From assembly GCA_958295985.1 (NCBI GenBank), contig OY282432.1, forward strand, positions 2,947,001 through 3,011,000: a DNA stretch of 64,000 nucleotides, in the 5' to 3' direction. A program made the translations under genes and the position numbers. Below are positions 34,159 to 43,181 of the stretch, in pieces (position 1 is the stretch's first letter; each line of letters begins with the position of its first letter). The DNA comes from an uncultured Candidatus Binatia bacterium. GTDB lineage: Bacteria; Desulfobacterota; Binatia; UBA9968; JAJDTQ01. A model generated the notes under the pieces. That model saw only the letters and a program-made list of their open reading frames with translations, was not told where the DNA came from and did no database searches.

Positions 34159-35601
34159 ATGCTGCCCGAACGCCTTGAAACATGGTTCCGCGAAGCGGCG
34201 CCCGCGGTCGACTTCTGTTCCCTCCGTTTCGTCTGCGAGCGTTCCGAGCGCCTCTCGGTAAGGCGCGGCGTGGTGGAACCGGTCACGTCCGCGGTCGACG
34301 CCGGCGTGATGATCACCGTGGTCGACGACGACGGACTGGGTTACGCGGGCACCTGCGACCTTAGCAGCGAAGGGCTCGGTCGGGCCTTGAGACAGGCCCG
34401 GGACTGGGCCCGCCGGACCGCGGCGCGCGGCGTCACGGCCTTTTCGGCCGCATCGCTCCAGGAGAAGTACCGGGGCGACTACCGGACGCCGGTGGCGATT
34501 CCGTGGGACTCCGTACCCCTCGGCGACAAGATGGATCTCCTTCGCGCCCAGAGCGAACGCCTGCATGCGGACCCCCGCATCGTGGACTGGGACGCGTCGT
34601 TGTGGCGCTCGGAGACCGAGAGCCTGTACCTCACCGCGGACGGCACGCGGGTGCACCAGACGCTGGACCAGATGGTGCCGGCCCTGGGCTGCACCGCCAA
34701 CGACGGTCCGGAGACGGTGAGCCGCTCCTTCGGCGGCCGGGGCTTCTGCCGTCAGGGCGGCTTCGAAGTGCTGAGCCGGACCGGTTTCCGGGACGCCGCG
34801 CCGGTTTTGGCGCAGGAGGCGCTGGAACTCCTGGCCGCGCCCAATTGCCCCACCGGGACCATGGATCTGCTGCTGGCTCCCGACCAGCTCATCCTGCAGG
34901 TCCACGAGTCCATCGGCCATCCGCTGGAGCTCGACCGCATCCTGGGCGACGAGCGCAACTACGCGGGCACGAGCTTCGTGACCCCCGACATGTTCGGCCG
35001 CTACCGCTACGGATCGGAACTCCTGAACGTCACTTTCGACCCCACCGATCAGGGACAGTTCGCCAGCTACGGCTTCGACGACGAAGGTCTGCGGGCGCGC
35101 CGGGAGCACATCATCGAGGACGGCGTGCTCTTGCGGGGTCTGGGCGGACATCTGTCCCAGCAGCGCAGCGGACTCGCGGGAGTGGCCGGTTCCCGCGCCA
35201 CGGGTTGGAACCGTCCCCCCATCGACCGCATGGCCAACCTCAACCTGGAACCCGGAGAATCCATCTTCGACGACATGGTCCGTTCCATCGAGCACGGCGT
35301 CTTCATGCAGACCAACTGTTCCTGGTCCATCGACGACTCGCGTAACAAGTTCCAGTTCGGCTGCGAGCGTGGGACCGTCATCCGGGACGGCGAACTCCGG
35401 GAGGTGGTCAAGAAGCCCAACTACCGGGGGGTCTCGGCCACTTTCTGGCGCAGTCTCACGCACGTGGGCAACCCCGACACGCGCGAGGTACTGGGCACGC
35501 CGTTCTGCGGCAAGGGTGAACCGAATCAGGTCATCCGGGTGGGCCACGCCGCGCCTGCATGCGTGTTCGCCGGTGTCCAGGTCTTCGGCGGGGAATCCTG
35601 A
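34159..35601 (+). CDS. tldD: TldD-type metalloprotease
   Basis: A 480-residue member of the TldD/PmbA family. The metal motif is HESIGHPLELDR (HExxxH variant) at about residues 250-261, as in TldD, with the family's RMANLNLEPGE and NFxG-like PNYRGVS segments after it. TldD and PmbA (TldE) form a heterodimer that degrades unfolded peptides and matures microcins. The partner gene starts 67 bases downstream. The ATG at 34159 is taken; a GTG at 34153 is nearer to GGGGGAAG and is possible. Length is normal. Confidence 0.88.
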   Translation: MLPERLETWFREAAPAVDFCSLRFVCERSERLSVRRGVVEPVTSAVDAGVMITVVDDDGLGYAGTCDLSSEGLGRALRQARDWARRTAARGVTAFSAASLQEKYRGDYRTPVAIPWDSVPLGDKMDLLRAQSERLHADPRIVDWDASLWRSETESLYLTADGTRVHQTLDQMVPALGCTANDGPETVSRSFGGRGFCRQGGFEVLSRTGFRDAAPVLAQEALELLAAPNCPTGTMDLLLAPDQLILQVHESIGHPLELDRILGDERNYAGTSFVTPDMFGRYRYGSELLNVTFDPTDQGQFASYGFDDEGLRARREHIIEDGVLLRGLGGHLSQQRSGLAGVAGSRATGWNRPPIDRMANLNLEPGESIFDDMVRSIEHGVFMQTNCSWSIDDSRNKFQFGCERGTVIRDGELREVVKKPNYRGVSATFWRSLTHVGNPDTREVLGTPFCGKGEPNQVIRVGHAAPACVFAGVQVFGGES

Positions 35602-35625
35602 CAACACGATGGAAATGTTACACGA

Positions 35626-35648
35626 GTGGGTTTGAAACCCGCCCGGGT
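35626..35648. repeat. Dispersed repeat B, copy 1
   Basis: GGGTTTGAAACCCGCCCGGG lies between tldD and its partner gene. It is the reverse orientation of the element at 37066, 42578 and 44056, whose core is GGCGGGTTTCAAACCC. The core is palindromic around TTTGAAA/TTTCAAA. All four copies are in non-coding gaps within 8.5 kb. Confidence 0.7.
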
Positions 35649-35668
35649 AACGGAGGGTTCCGGGACGG

Positions 35669-36994
35669 ATGCAAAGCTACTTCCACGAGCTGGCCGGTTT
35701 CGCCGAATCTCTTCTGACGGCCCGGGAGGTCCTGCTCCTCCACTTTGCCGGCGAGGAGTCGAGCTTCGTGCGCTTCAACCGAAGCGCGGTGCGTCAAGCC
35801 GGCGCCGTGGAGCAGCGGGAGCTCACCCTCCAACTCATCGCCGGCCGGCGCCGGGTGGCCGCGGTGATAACGGTGTCCGGCGATGCCTCGCTGGACCGGG
35901 AGCACATCAAGAAGGCCATCGACGCCGCTCGTGAACGGCTCGGCATCGTCCCCGAGGACCCTTTCCTGCACTACGCGACGGAGAACCGTTCCACGGACTC
36001 CGCACATCCCAACCGCCTGCCCGAGGACGAAGGGCAGGTGGTGGAATCCATCATGGCCGCGGGGGAGGGGCGCGACCTCGTGGGCATCTACATGGCCGGA
36101 GGCGTTCACCGGGGCTTCGCCAACTCCCTGGGCCAGCGGAACTGGTTCTCCACCTACGGCCATCACTTCGACTGGAGCTTCTATCTGGACGGCGACAAGG
36201 CGGTCAAGTGCGCCTACGCCGGGTTCGTGTGGAATCCGGCGGAGTTCGAGGAGAGGGTCGTCCGGGCGGCCGCGGAACTGGAAGCGCTGGGCCGCCCGGC
36301 GCGGACTCTGGAGCCCGGCCGCTACCGCGTCTATCTGGCGCCGCAGGCCCTGGCCGAGATCGTCGGGCTGTTGGGCTGGGGCGGCTTCGGACTGACGTTT
36401 CACCGGACACGGCGGACGCCGTTGCTGCGCATGATCACCGGAGACGCCACGCTGGATTCCTCGGTGAACATGGTGGAAGACAGCGCCGCCGGCCTGACCG
36501 CGGACTTCGATGAAGCGGGTTTCATCAAACCGGACCGGATCACCTTGATCGACCAGGGGAAGTTGGGACAACCCCTGGTGTCGCCGCGGGCGGCCAAGGA
36601 GTACGGAGTGCCGGCCAACGGCGCCGGTCGCAACGAGTCGCCGGAATCGCTGGCCATGGCCGGCGGCGCGATCCCACGGCGCGACGTCCCCGCGGCCCTG
36701 GATACGGGGATCTACATCAACAATCTCTGGTACCTGAACTACTCCGATCGTAACGCCTGCCGCATGACCGGCATGACCCGCTTCGCGGCCTTCTGGGTGG
36801 AGAACGGCGAGGTGCAGGCGCCGGTGAACGTCATGCGCTTCGACGAGACGCTGTACCGGATGTTGGGCGACAAGCTGGTGGGCCTGACCCGGGAGGTGGA
36901 GCTGTTACCGGATTCCGGTTCCTACCGCCGCCGTTCCACCAGGAGCATGCGGTTGCCGGGAGCCCTGGTGGAAGACTTTGCCCTGACCCTGTAA
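35669..36994 (+). CDS. PmbA/TldE-like partner of TldD
   Basis: A 441-residue TldD/PmbA-family protein that lacks the HExxxH motif, as expected for the non-catalytic TldE (PmbA) subunit. Shared features are the N-terminal region HFAGEESSFVRFNRSAVRQAG, the FANSLGQRNWF segment, and LDTGIYINNLWYLNYSDRNACRMTGMTRF near the C-terminus. With tldD just upstream it should form the heterodimeric peptidase. Sequence similarity to canonical PmbA seems moderate, so it may be a divergent subclass acting on a specific peptide. Confidence 0.83.
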   Translation: MQSYFHELAGFAESLLTAREVLLLHFAGEESSFVRFNRSAVRQAGAVEQRELTLQLIAGRRRVAAVITVSGDASLDREHIKKAIDAARERLGIVPEDPFLHYATENRSTDSAHPNRLPEDEGQVVESIMAAGEGRDLVGIYMAGGVHRGFANSLGQRNWFSTYGHHFDWSFYLDGDKAVKCAYAGFVWNPAEFEERVVRAAAELEALGRPARTLEPGRYRVYLAPQALAEIVGLLGWGGFGLTFHRTRRTPLLRMITGDATLDSSVNMVEDSAAGLTADFDEAGFIKPDRITLIDQGKLGQPLVSPRAAKEYGVPANGAGRNESPESLAMAGGAIPRRDVPAALDTGIYINNLWYLNYSDRNACRMTGMTRFAAFWVENGEVQAPVNVMRFDETLYRMLGDKLVGLTREVELLPDSGSYRRRSTRSMRLPGALVEDFALTL

Positions 36995-37065
36995 GCTGCC
37001 CGTGCCAGGCATTGCGGATGTGCGGCCCAAGTGATTTATTGCCCCACAGGGGCCGCGCGGGACGG

Positions 37066-37100
37066 GGCGCGGGGGCGGGTTTCAAACCCACCCGCGCCCG
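37066..37100. repeat. Dispersed repeat B, copy 2
   Basis: GGCGCGGG and CCGCGCC arms flank GCGGGTTTCAAACCCACC, so this copy forms a longer imperfect hairpin than the others. It lies in the 148-base gap after the PmbA-like gene and could also act as a 3' RNA structure, but no T-run follows. Confidence 0.65.
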
Positions 37101-37142
37101 CCTTGCGCGAGCCAGGACAAGGCTGCCCACCCGGAGGTAGAG

Positions 37143-37994
37143 ATGAAGAGCCACGGTTTCGATCGCAAGGCCGATGACCTCGGCAACGTCGTTGCCCTCG
37201 AGCACGTCAACATCACGATCCCCGATCAGGCCAGGGCTGTGGTGTTCTACGTCCTTGGACTCGGGTTGACCCGGGACCCATACATGAACGTGGGCCTGAA
37301 CAACATGTGGATCAACGTCGGCGGCCAGCAGTTCCACCTGCCGTCCCGCGGCGCCCAGAAGATCCCCGGACACATCGGCCTGGTCCTTTCCGATCTGGAA
37401 GCCCTGAAGCGGCGTCTGGCCGCGGTACGGCCCGAGCTCAAGGGAACCCGCTTCAAGTGGCGTGAAGTCGAAGACCACGTGGTGGTCACGGGTCCCTGGG
37501 GCAATCAGTTCCGTTGCCATGCGGCGGGGCCGGAGTTCGGCGACATGACCATCGGCATGCCCTACGTCGAGTTCTGGACCCGCCCCGGCACCGCCCGGAC
37601 CATCGGGAAGTTCTACAAGTCCGTCATGCAGGCGCCCGTGTCCTACAAGGGCGACAGCGCGAGGGTCAAGGTGGGGCGCAACCAGAGCCTGGTCTTTACG
37701 GAGACCGACCAGAGCCTCCCCGATTACGACGGCCACCATATCGCCGTGTACATCGCCCATTTCTCCCGCGCCCACCAGTTCCTGCTGCGCCGGGGCCTGA
37801 TCGTGGAAGAGAGCAACGCCCACCAGTACCGGTTCAGGGACATTGTGGAGCCGGCCACCGGCGAGAAGGTCTTCGAACTGGAGCACGAAGTGCGCAGCCT
37901 GTACCACCCCATGCTCGGCCGCACCATGGTCAACCGGAACGCCGAGCAGACCCAGCGCAACTACACGCCGGGGCAGGACGCCTACTACCCGTAG
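37143..37994 (+). CDS. VOC-superfamily (glyoxalase/dioxygenase-fold) protein
   Basis: A 283-residue protein with two betaalphabetabetabeta modules. The first opens EHVNITIPDQARAVVFYVLGLG (about residues 20-41), a typical VOC start; the second has IGMPYVEFWTRPGTARTIGKFYKSV. Possible metal ligands are the early His, the Glu of the second module and a late Glu (VFELEHEVR). It could be an extradiol dioxygenase, isomerase or resistance protein; nothing nearby decides. The ATG at 37143 has GGAGG about seven bases upstream. Confidence 0.78.
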   Translation: MKSHGFDRKADDLGNVVALEHVNITIPDQARAVVFYVLGLGLTRDPYMNVGLNNMWINVGGQQFHLPSRGAQKIPGHIGLVLSDLEALKRRLAAVRPELKGTRFKWREVEDHVVVTGPWGNQFRCHAAGPEFGDMTIGMPYVEFWTRPGTARTIGKFYKSVMQAPVSYKGDSARVKVGRNQSLVFTETDQSLPDYDGHHIAVYIAHFSRAHQFLLRRGLIVEESNAHQYRFRDIVEPATGEKVFELEHEVRSLYHPMLGRTMVNRNAEQTQRNYTPGQDAYYP

Positions 37995-38032
37995 GAGTCC
38001 GTGCGATCCATTCGCATGGCGCGTTCGAGCCC

Positions 38033-40525
38033 CTACCCCTTCCCCTTGAACAGGGTCCCCATGCGTGCCAGGGCCGCGGCCATGTCGAGGCCCGGCGCGT
38101 TCACCACGGGCAGCAGCGGGTCCGCTCTCTTCTCGAAACGCTTGATGGCGGTCTTCAGCGTATAGCGGCCGGGGTCCAGCCTGGCCGTGACCTCGGACCA
38201 GCGGAGCGGGCAGGAGACCGGCGCGCCGGGTAGCGGCCGTACCGAAAAGGGCGAGGCAATGGTGCGGCCGTAGCCGTTCTGGCCGAAGTCCATGTAGACC
38301 TTGCCCTCCCGGGCATGGAGCGGCCGCGCCACCGTGGCGATGTCCGACACGGTTTCCTCGGCCGCCAGGGCCAGCAGGCGCGCGAAGGTGCGGCATTGTT
38401 CGTAGAGGTACCGCCGCCCCATGGGAACCAGGATATGGAGCCCGGTGGCGCCGGAGGTCTTGACGCAGGCGGTCACCTCCAGTTCCGCCAGGATGCTCTT
38501 GAGGGTTCTTGCCACGCGCACGACGTGGGCGAAGGGGGCTCCCTTGGGGTCCAGGTCCATCACCAGCCAGTCGGGCCGCTCCAGGGAGTCCAGCCGGCTG
38601 GCCCAGACGTGCAGCGGGATCGTCCCCAGGTTGGCCACGTAGCGCAGGCTCTCGGCGTCGTTGACGATGAAGTAGTCGATGTCGCGGCCGGCGTCCCTGG
38701 AATAGATCCGCCGGGTGGCCACCCAGTCGGGAACGAAGTCCGGTGCGTCCTTTTGAAAGAAGGCCTTGCCGTGGATGCCGTCGGGGAAGCGCGTCAGCAC
38801 CAGCGGACGGTCCCGGAGGTAGGGCAGCAACAGCGGCGCAACCTCCTCGTAATAGGCGACGAGGTCACTCTTGGTGTAGCCCTCATCGGGCCAGAACACC
38901 TTGCCGGGATTGGTGACGGCGAGCCTCCGCGGCTCCCGGCGGAGCACCGGCTCCGGCTCTCCCAACGGCTCCTCGCGACGGCACTCCTCCGGAGCCTTGT
39001 CGTTCCGCAGCCCCATGAACGAAGGGTGCCGCAAGCCGCCGTCGTCGGTCCATCCGGCGAACTCGACCTCGCAAACGAGCCGGGGTTCCACCCAGCAGTG
39101 ACCGGCTTCCGCGGGCGATCCCGTGGCGAAAGGGGAATCCCTCCGCGCCAAGGCGAGGAGCCGTTCGTGGATGGACCGAAGGGTCGTGCGGTCGAAGCCG
39201 GTGCCCACCTTCGAGACGTAGACCAGTTCCCCGTCACGGTAGAGCCCGAGATGAAGCGCCCCGAAGTGGGGGCGGGAACCCCCGGGCGTCGTGTAACCGC
39301 CGATGACGAACTCCTGATGCTGCTGACACTTGAATTTCAGCCAGTGGCGGGTGCGCCCGGAGACATAGCGACTGTCCGCGCGCTTGCCGACGATGCCTTC
39401 CAGATGGTTCTCCCAGGCCGCGCGATAGAATTCCTCGCCGCGTTCGAGAATGTGTTCGGAGTACTGGACCACACCCCGGTGCGGCAGGAAGAGGGCGAGG
39501 CACTCTTTTCGTTGCGTCAGGGGCACCGTCCGGAGGTCCCGCTCCGAGACCTCCAGACAATCGAAGAACATTCCGTGCACCGGCGCCGTCAGCACTGCGC
39601 GCTCGATGTCGGCACGGTCGGTCAGATGCATCCGCCGCTGGAGCCGCTGGAAGCTCGGCCGGCCGCTGCCGTCCATGGCGACGATCTCGCCATCGATGAG
39701 AAACGAGTCCGGAGCCGTCCGGCTCAGCGCGTGAACGATCTCCGGATATCGCGGTGTGACGTCGTCGCCCTTGCGGCCCAGGAGTGTCACCGTGCCCCCC
39801 CGGCGTTGGGCAAGGACGCGGACGCCGTCGTATTTGATCTCGAAGAGCCAACCCTTGGCGGAAAAGGGGACACCGCCGGGTGACGCCAGCATCGGCGCCG
39901 GTTTGCGCCGCGACGCGCCGCGGAAGGGGGCCTCGAAACCCCGCAGGGCCTCGTCGAGCCGGATCTTCCGCGGGCTCGGATCCTTGCGCTCCGATACCGT
40001 AAGACCGGACAGGATGGAGCCTGGAAAGGCATCCACCGGTTCCGCCCCGGCGCCCGATTCGTTCTTGGCGAACAGCAGCCATTCCTTGCCGCCGCCCATG
40101 CGCACGAGCATCCAGACGCCGCGCAGCTTGTAGCCCTGAAGTTCGAACTCCAGCGTACCCTGATCGAGTTGCCGGAGCGGATCGGTCGAGTCGCGAACAC
40201 GGTACCAACCGCGATCCCAAAGGATCACCGCGCCGGCGCCGTAGTTGTCCTCGGGTATCACACCCTCGAAGTCGGCGTACTCGACCGGGTGATCCTCGAC
40301 CTGCACCGCCAGCCGCTTTTCGTGGGAACGGATGGATGGACCCTTGGGAACGGCCCAACTCTTGAGGACCCCGCCCATCTCCAGGCGCAGGTCGTAGTGT
40401 GTTGCCCGGGCGGCGTGCTGCTGGACCACGAACAGTCCGCCCGCGGAGGAAATTCGGCCGCCGAACGACTCCGGTGTTCGCTCGGGGTCGCGCTTGCGCC
40501 GGTATTCAGCCAGTGGAGCGGACAT
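38033..40525 (-). CDS. ligD: ATP-dependent DNA ligase LigD (PE-LIG-POL)
   Basis: An 830-residue three-domain NHEJ enzyme. The order is 3'-phosphoesterase (about residues 30-150, with HAARATHYDLRLEM ligands), ATP ligase (about 200-510, adenylated Lys231 in FEIKYDGVR) and primase-polymerase (about 540-830, GKVFWPDEGYTKSDLVAYYE and the metal motif VMDLDPKG). This is the Pseudomonas-type order, not the mycobacterial one. It repairs double-strand breaks with Ku, which is encoded divergently 97 bases away. All catalytic motifs appear intact. Confidence 0.95.
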   Translation of the reverse strand: MSAPLAEYRRKRDPERTPESFGGRISSAGGLFVVQQHAARATHYDLRLEMGGVLKSWAVPKGPSIRSHEKRLAVQVEDHPVEYADFEGVIPEDNYGAGAVILWDRGWYRVRDSTDPLRQLDQGTLEFELQGYKLRGVWMLVRMGGGKEWLLFAKNESGAGAEPVDAFPGSILSGLTVSERKDPSPRKIRLDEALRGFEAPFRGASRRKPAPMLASPGGVPFSAKGWLFEIKYDGVRVLAQRRGGTVTLLGRKGDDVTPRYPEIVHALSRTAPDSFLIDGEIVAMDGSGRPSFQRLQRRMHLTDRADIERAVLTAPVHGMFFDCLEVSERDLRTVPLTQRKECLALFLPHRGVVQYSEHILERGEEFYRAAWENHLEGIVGKRADSRYVSGRTRHWLKFKCQQHQEFVIGGYTTPGGSRPHFGALHLGLYRDGELVYVSKVGTGFDRTTLRSIHERLLALARRDSPFATGSPAEAGHCWVEPRLVCEVEFAGWTDDGGLRHPSFMGLRNDKAPEECRREEPLGEPEPVLRREPRRLAVTNPGKVFWPDEGYTKSDLVAYYEEVAPLLLPYLRDRPLVLTRFPDGIHGKAFFQKDAPDFVPDWVATRRIYSRDAGRDIDYFIVNDAESLRYVANLGTIPLHVWASRLDSLERPDWLVMDLDPKGAPFAHVVRVARTLKSILAELEVTACVKTSGATGLHILVPMGRRYLYEQCRTFARLLALAAEETVSDIATVARPLHAREGKVYMDFGQNGYGRTIASPFSVRPLPGAPVSCPLRWSEVTARLDPGRYTLKTAIKRFEKRADPLLPVVNAPGLDMAAALARMGTLFKGKG

Positions 40526-40531
40526 GGTCGC

Positions 40532-40587
40532 TTGGGGATAACCTCATAACTTCTAGAATTCTAAAGGTATTCCGTGTTAGACTGCAA
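40532..40587. promoter_or_regulatory. Overlapping divergent promoters of ligD and ku
   Basis: The plus-strand candidate is TTGGGG (40532-40537) and TAGAAT (40554-40559), spaced 16. The minus-strand candidate is TTGCAG (complement of 40582-40587) and TAGAAT (complement of 40558-40563), spaced 18. The two -10 boxes overlap in the perfect palindrome TAGAATTCTA (40554-40563). A single regulator or a single polymerase would thus control both NHEJ genes. The boxes are assigned by eye. Confidence 0.5.
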
Positions 40588-40622
40588 TGGTTGGAAATTG
40601 GAGGACCCATTGGAGGATCATC

Positions 40623-41732
40623 ATGGCAGCACGCGCCATCAGTTCCGGGACCATTTCCTTTGGACTGGTTTCCATTCCCATCAAACTCTACACCGCGGCC
40701 TCATCCGGCGGCATCGCGTTCAATTTCCTGCACAACCGATGCGGCGCCCGCATGAAACAGCAGCAGTTCTGCCCGGTGTGCGAAGAGGTCGTACAGCGCT
40801 CGGACCTCGTCCGCGGCTACGAGTTCGCCAAGAACCAGTACGTCCGTTTCGACAACGACGAGCTCAAGGCCCTTGAAGAGGAAACCTCCAGGGTCATCGA
40901 GTTGGAGGAGTTCGTGCCGCTGGAAAAGGTCGATCCGGTCTACTTCGAGAAGACCTACTACCTCGGCCCCGACAAGGGCGGCGAGAAGGCCTATCGCCTG
41001 CTGGCAGACGCCATGACGGAGTCCAACCGGGTCGGTCTCGCCAAGTACGTGATGCGGGGCAAGCAGGGACTGGTGCTGATCCGGGCGGTGCAGGGCGGCC
41101 TCATGCTCCACAGCATGTACTACGCCGGCGAGGTGCGGGATTTCGACGACATCGATCGGGGTCAGACCGTCGAGATCAAGGACGGCGAGCTGAAACTGGC
41201 TGTCCGCCTCATCAACGAGCTGGTGCGTAAGGAGTTCCACCCGGAAAACTATCACGACGAGTATAAGGCGCGGGTTCTCCGTCTGGTGGATCAGAAGGTG
41301 GAGGGAAAAGAGGTGACAGCCCTCGAACCTCAAGTCCGGCAGAGCCAGGTGGTGGACCTCATGGAGGCCCTCAAGGCCAGCCTGGAACAACAGGATGGGG
41401 AACGGAAGCCCGAGGCGCCACGCGCCCGCCCGGCCGGTCCACGGGAGGCAGAGGTGAGCGTCGAAGCAGAGTTGACCCTCGAGGAGTTCCAGACCGCGGT
41501 GAGTGAATCCGGCCTGGAGATCGGCGCCGCGGAGCTCAGGCGCAGCTACAACGGCCTGACCTCTCTCAAGAAGCGCAAGAAACTGGCCGCGGCCGACGTT
41601 CGCGGCAAGGTCGTGAACCTGCGCAAGGACCTGGAAGTGATCCGGTCCGATCCGGAACTGTTCGGAAACGCGCCGAAGAAGCTCAAGGCCGCGCGCATCC
41701 CCCTGACCGCCCGGGATTGGGAACGCTACTGA
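40623..41732 (+). CDS. ku: Ku protein with C-terminal extension
   Basis: A 369-residue bacterial Ku, a homodimeric ring that binds DNA ends and recruits LigD. The start MAARAISSGTISFGLVSIPI is diagnostic. The Ku core runs to about residue 255 and the minimal LigD-recruiting region to about 275. A further ~95 residues (LTLEEFQTAVSESGLEIGAAE onward, ending RIPLTARDWERY) form a helical, charged domain instead of the usual short Lys-rich tail. The ATG at 40623 follows GGAGGA. It is divergent from ligD. Confidence 0.94.
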   Translation: MAARAISSGTISFGLVSIPIKLYTAASSGGIAFNFLHNRCGARMKQQQFCPVCEEVVQRSDLVRGYEFAKNQYVRFDNDELKALEEETSRVIELEEFVPLEKVDPVYFEKTYYLGPDKGGEKAYRLLADAMTESNRVGLAKYVMRGKQGLVLIRAVQGGLMLHSMYYAGEVRDFDDIDRGQTVEIKDGELKLAVRLINELVRKEFHPENYHDEYKARVLRLVDQKVEGKEVTALEPQVRQSQVVDLMEALKASLEQQDGERKPEAPRARPAGPREAEVSVEAELTLEEFQTAVSESGLEIGAAELRRSYNGLTSLKKRKKLAAADVRGKVVNLRKDLEVIRSDPELFGNAPKKLKAARIPLTARDWERY

Positions 41733-41769
41733 GACGGGCGGACCCTCCTGTCGTCTCGGGTACATCCAC

Positions 41770-42564
41770 ATGCGAGGGGACCCCACAGGCAGGGCGCACC
41801 GGGTGATGGAAGAGGCCCGGGGCCTGCTGGACCAATGCCGTATCGAACGCGCGCCGGTGGACTTGGTGCGCATCGCCCGCCATCTGGGAATACGGCGTAT
41901 TCGAGAGTTGGACGTTCGGTTGGACGGCCAGCTCGTGGAGTTGGGCGACGGTAGCTACGAAGTCATCTTGAGCCGGCACGCACCCCACACCCGCCAGCGC
42001 TTCACCCTGGCCCATGAAATCGCTCATCTCCTGGTGGCTTCGCCCGACAACGGGTCCATGAGCTGCGGCGACGCTCCCACCGAGGAACTCTGCAACCAGA
42101 TCGCCGCCGAGCTGTTGATCCCCACGCGCTTCATCTCCGATGCCGCGGCAACCGATCTGGACGTATCCGTCTTTCGAGGCTTGGCCACGCGGTTTCAGTG
42201 CTCTCTCGAAGCCACGGGCTGGCGCATCCTCAACATGGGACAGGGCACGGGCGCGCTGCTGATCTGGCGCCACCGGGATGACGGGAGCCTGGAGTTGTCC
42301 GCCTCGCCCCACACCTTCGGTTTCGATGCCCCCTTCGAGAACGGCGACGTCCTTGATGGGGCCATGCCGTTCGTGCGAAAGTTGATGCAACGAAACGAAG
42401 GTTTGGTCACCTACGATGCCCCGCGGAACGGGACAACCTATCAGGGTGACTACGTGCGGCTGAACAAGGTGTTGCTCATGTACCTGAAGCCGGAAGGGAA
42501 TCAAACCCTGAAAACGCGGCGCCGCGCCACGAGCGCGCCGGGACAAGGCGAGTTGTTCGGATAA
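41770..42564 (+). CDS. ImmA/IrrE-type metallo-endopeptidase domain protein
   Basis: A 264-residue protein with the zinc-peptidase motif HEIAH (about residues 81-85, in RFTLAHEIAHLLVA) and the downstream EELCNQIAAELLIPTRFI typical of ImmA/IrrE. Such proteases cleave repressors or regulate stress responses (ImmA in ICEBs1, IrrE/DdrO in Deinococcus). No helix-turn-helix partner gene is adjacent. It lies 37 bases after ku, so a DNA-damage-linked role as in IrrE is an attractive but unproven idea. The C-terminal 100 residues are unassigned. Confidence 0.82.
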   Translation: MRGDPTGRAHRVMEEARGLLDQCRIERAPVDLVRIARHLGIRRIRELDVRLDGQLVELGDGSYEVILSRHAPHTRQRFTLAHEIAHLLVASPDNGSMSCGDAPTEELCNQIAAELLIPTRFISDAAATDLDVSVFRGLATRFQCSLEATGWRILNMGQGTGALLIWRHRDDGSLELSASPHTFGFDAPFENGDVLDGAMPFVRKLMQRNEGLVTYDAPRNGTTYQGDYVRLNKVLLMYLKPEGNQTLKTRRRATSAPGQGELFG

Positions 42565-42577
42565 CCGGCGCCCGAAT

Positions 42578-42602
42578 GTAGGGCAGGTTTCAAACCCGCC
42601 CG
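42578..42602. repeat. Dispersed repeat B, copy 3
   Basis: GTAGGGCAGGTTTCAAACCCGCCCG stands in the 100-base gap before the cupin gene. It has the fullest form of the element: GGGC-(A)GGTTTCAAACC-CGCCC, an imperfect hairpin. Confidence 0.7.
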
Positions 42603-42664
42603 TTTTCCAATACCTCGATACAGGACGTGGACACAGTGGACAGGCGCATTCGAAAGGAGCCGTC

Positions 42665-43177
42665 ATGAAGGCAATGGAGAGCATCGACCTCGAGGCGCTG
42701 ATGGAGAAGACCGCGGCCGAGGGCAATGGACGTTCGGTCGTGTGGCAGGACTCCGAGTCCATCGCTTTCCTGAGCCGCGGACGGAAGCGCCGCATGGACT
42801 TCCACGTGGACCCGAGCGACGAGGTGACGCTGGTGCTCAAAGGGGAACAGCGCCTTCACTGCCTGACCGGCGATGGCGAGGAGAAGGTGGTGGTCATGGG
42901 CCCGGGTCAGATGACCCTGTGTCCGGGCGGCGTGCCGCATTCCCCCCGTGTCGCCGACGACACCTGGTTCCTGGTGTTCGAGCGGGTGCGCAAGCCCGGC
43001 GAACGGGATCGGTTCATGTGGTTCTGCGAGAACTGCGGCAAGAAAGTCCATGAGGTGGACGTCACCGTCGGCAACTACAGTGACGACCCCGTGGGTCGGG
43101 TCCACCGAGGGTTCTACGGCGACGAGAAGCTCAGGACTTGCAGCGACTGCGGCAGCGTCATCCCCAAACCGGAATGA
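42665..43177 (+). CDS. Cupin dioxygenase, 3-hydroxyanthranilate 3,4-dioxygenase-like
   Basis: A 170-residue single-cupin protein close in length and layout to bacterial 3-hydroxyanthranilate 3,4-dioxygenase. MDFHVDPSDEVTLVLKGEQ supplies His and Glu ligands, and the LCPGGVPHSPR strand supplies the second His. The C-terminal rubredoxin-like site has FCENCGKK and CSDCG, as in the bacterial enzyme. It should cleave an o-aminophenol-type ring to a muconate semialdehyde. The Amidohydro_2 gene 1 kb downstream belongs to the family of the next enzyme (ACMS decarboxylase), which supports the assignment. Confidence 0.72.
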   Translation: MKAMESIDLEALMEKTAAEGNGRSVVWQDSESIAFLSRGRKRRMDFHVDPSDEVTLVLKGEQRLHCLTGDGEEKVVVMGPGQMTLCPGGVPHSPRVADDTWFLVFERVRKPGERDRFMWFCENCGKKVHEVDVTVGNYSDDPVGRVHRGFYGDEKLRTCSDCGSVIPKPE

Positions 43178-43181
43178 GCGC

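Noticed and set aside
41770..42564. Antitoxin/toxin pair of the ImmA type
   Set aside because: No neighbouring XRE antitoxin, toxin or integrase gene; upstream is ku and downstream a cupin gene.
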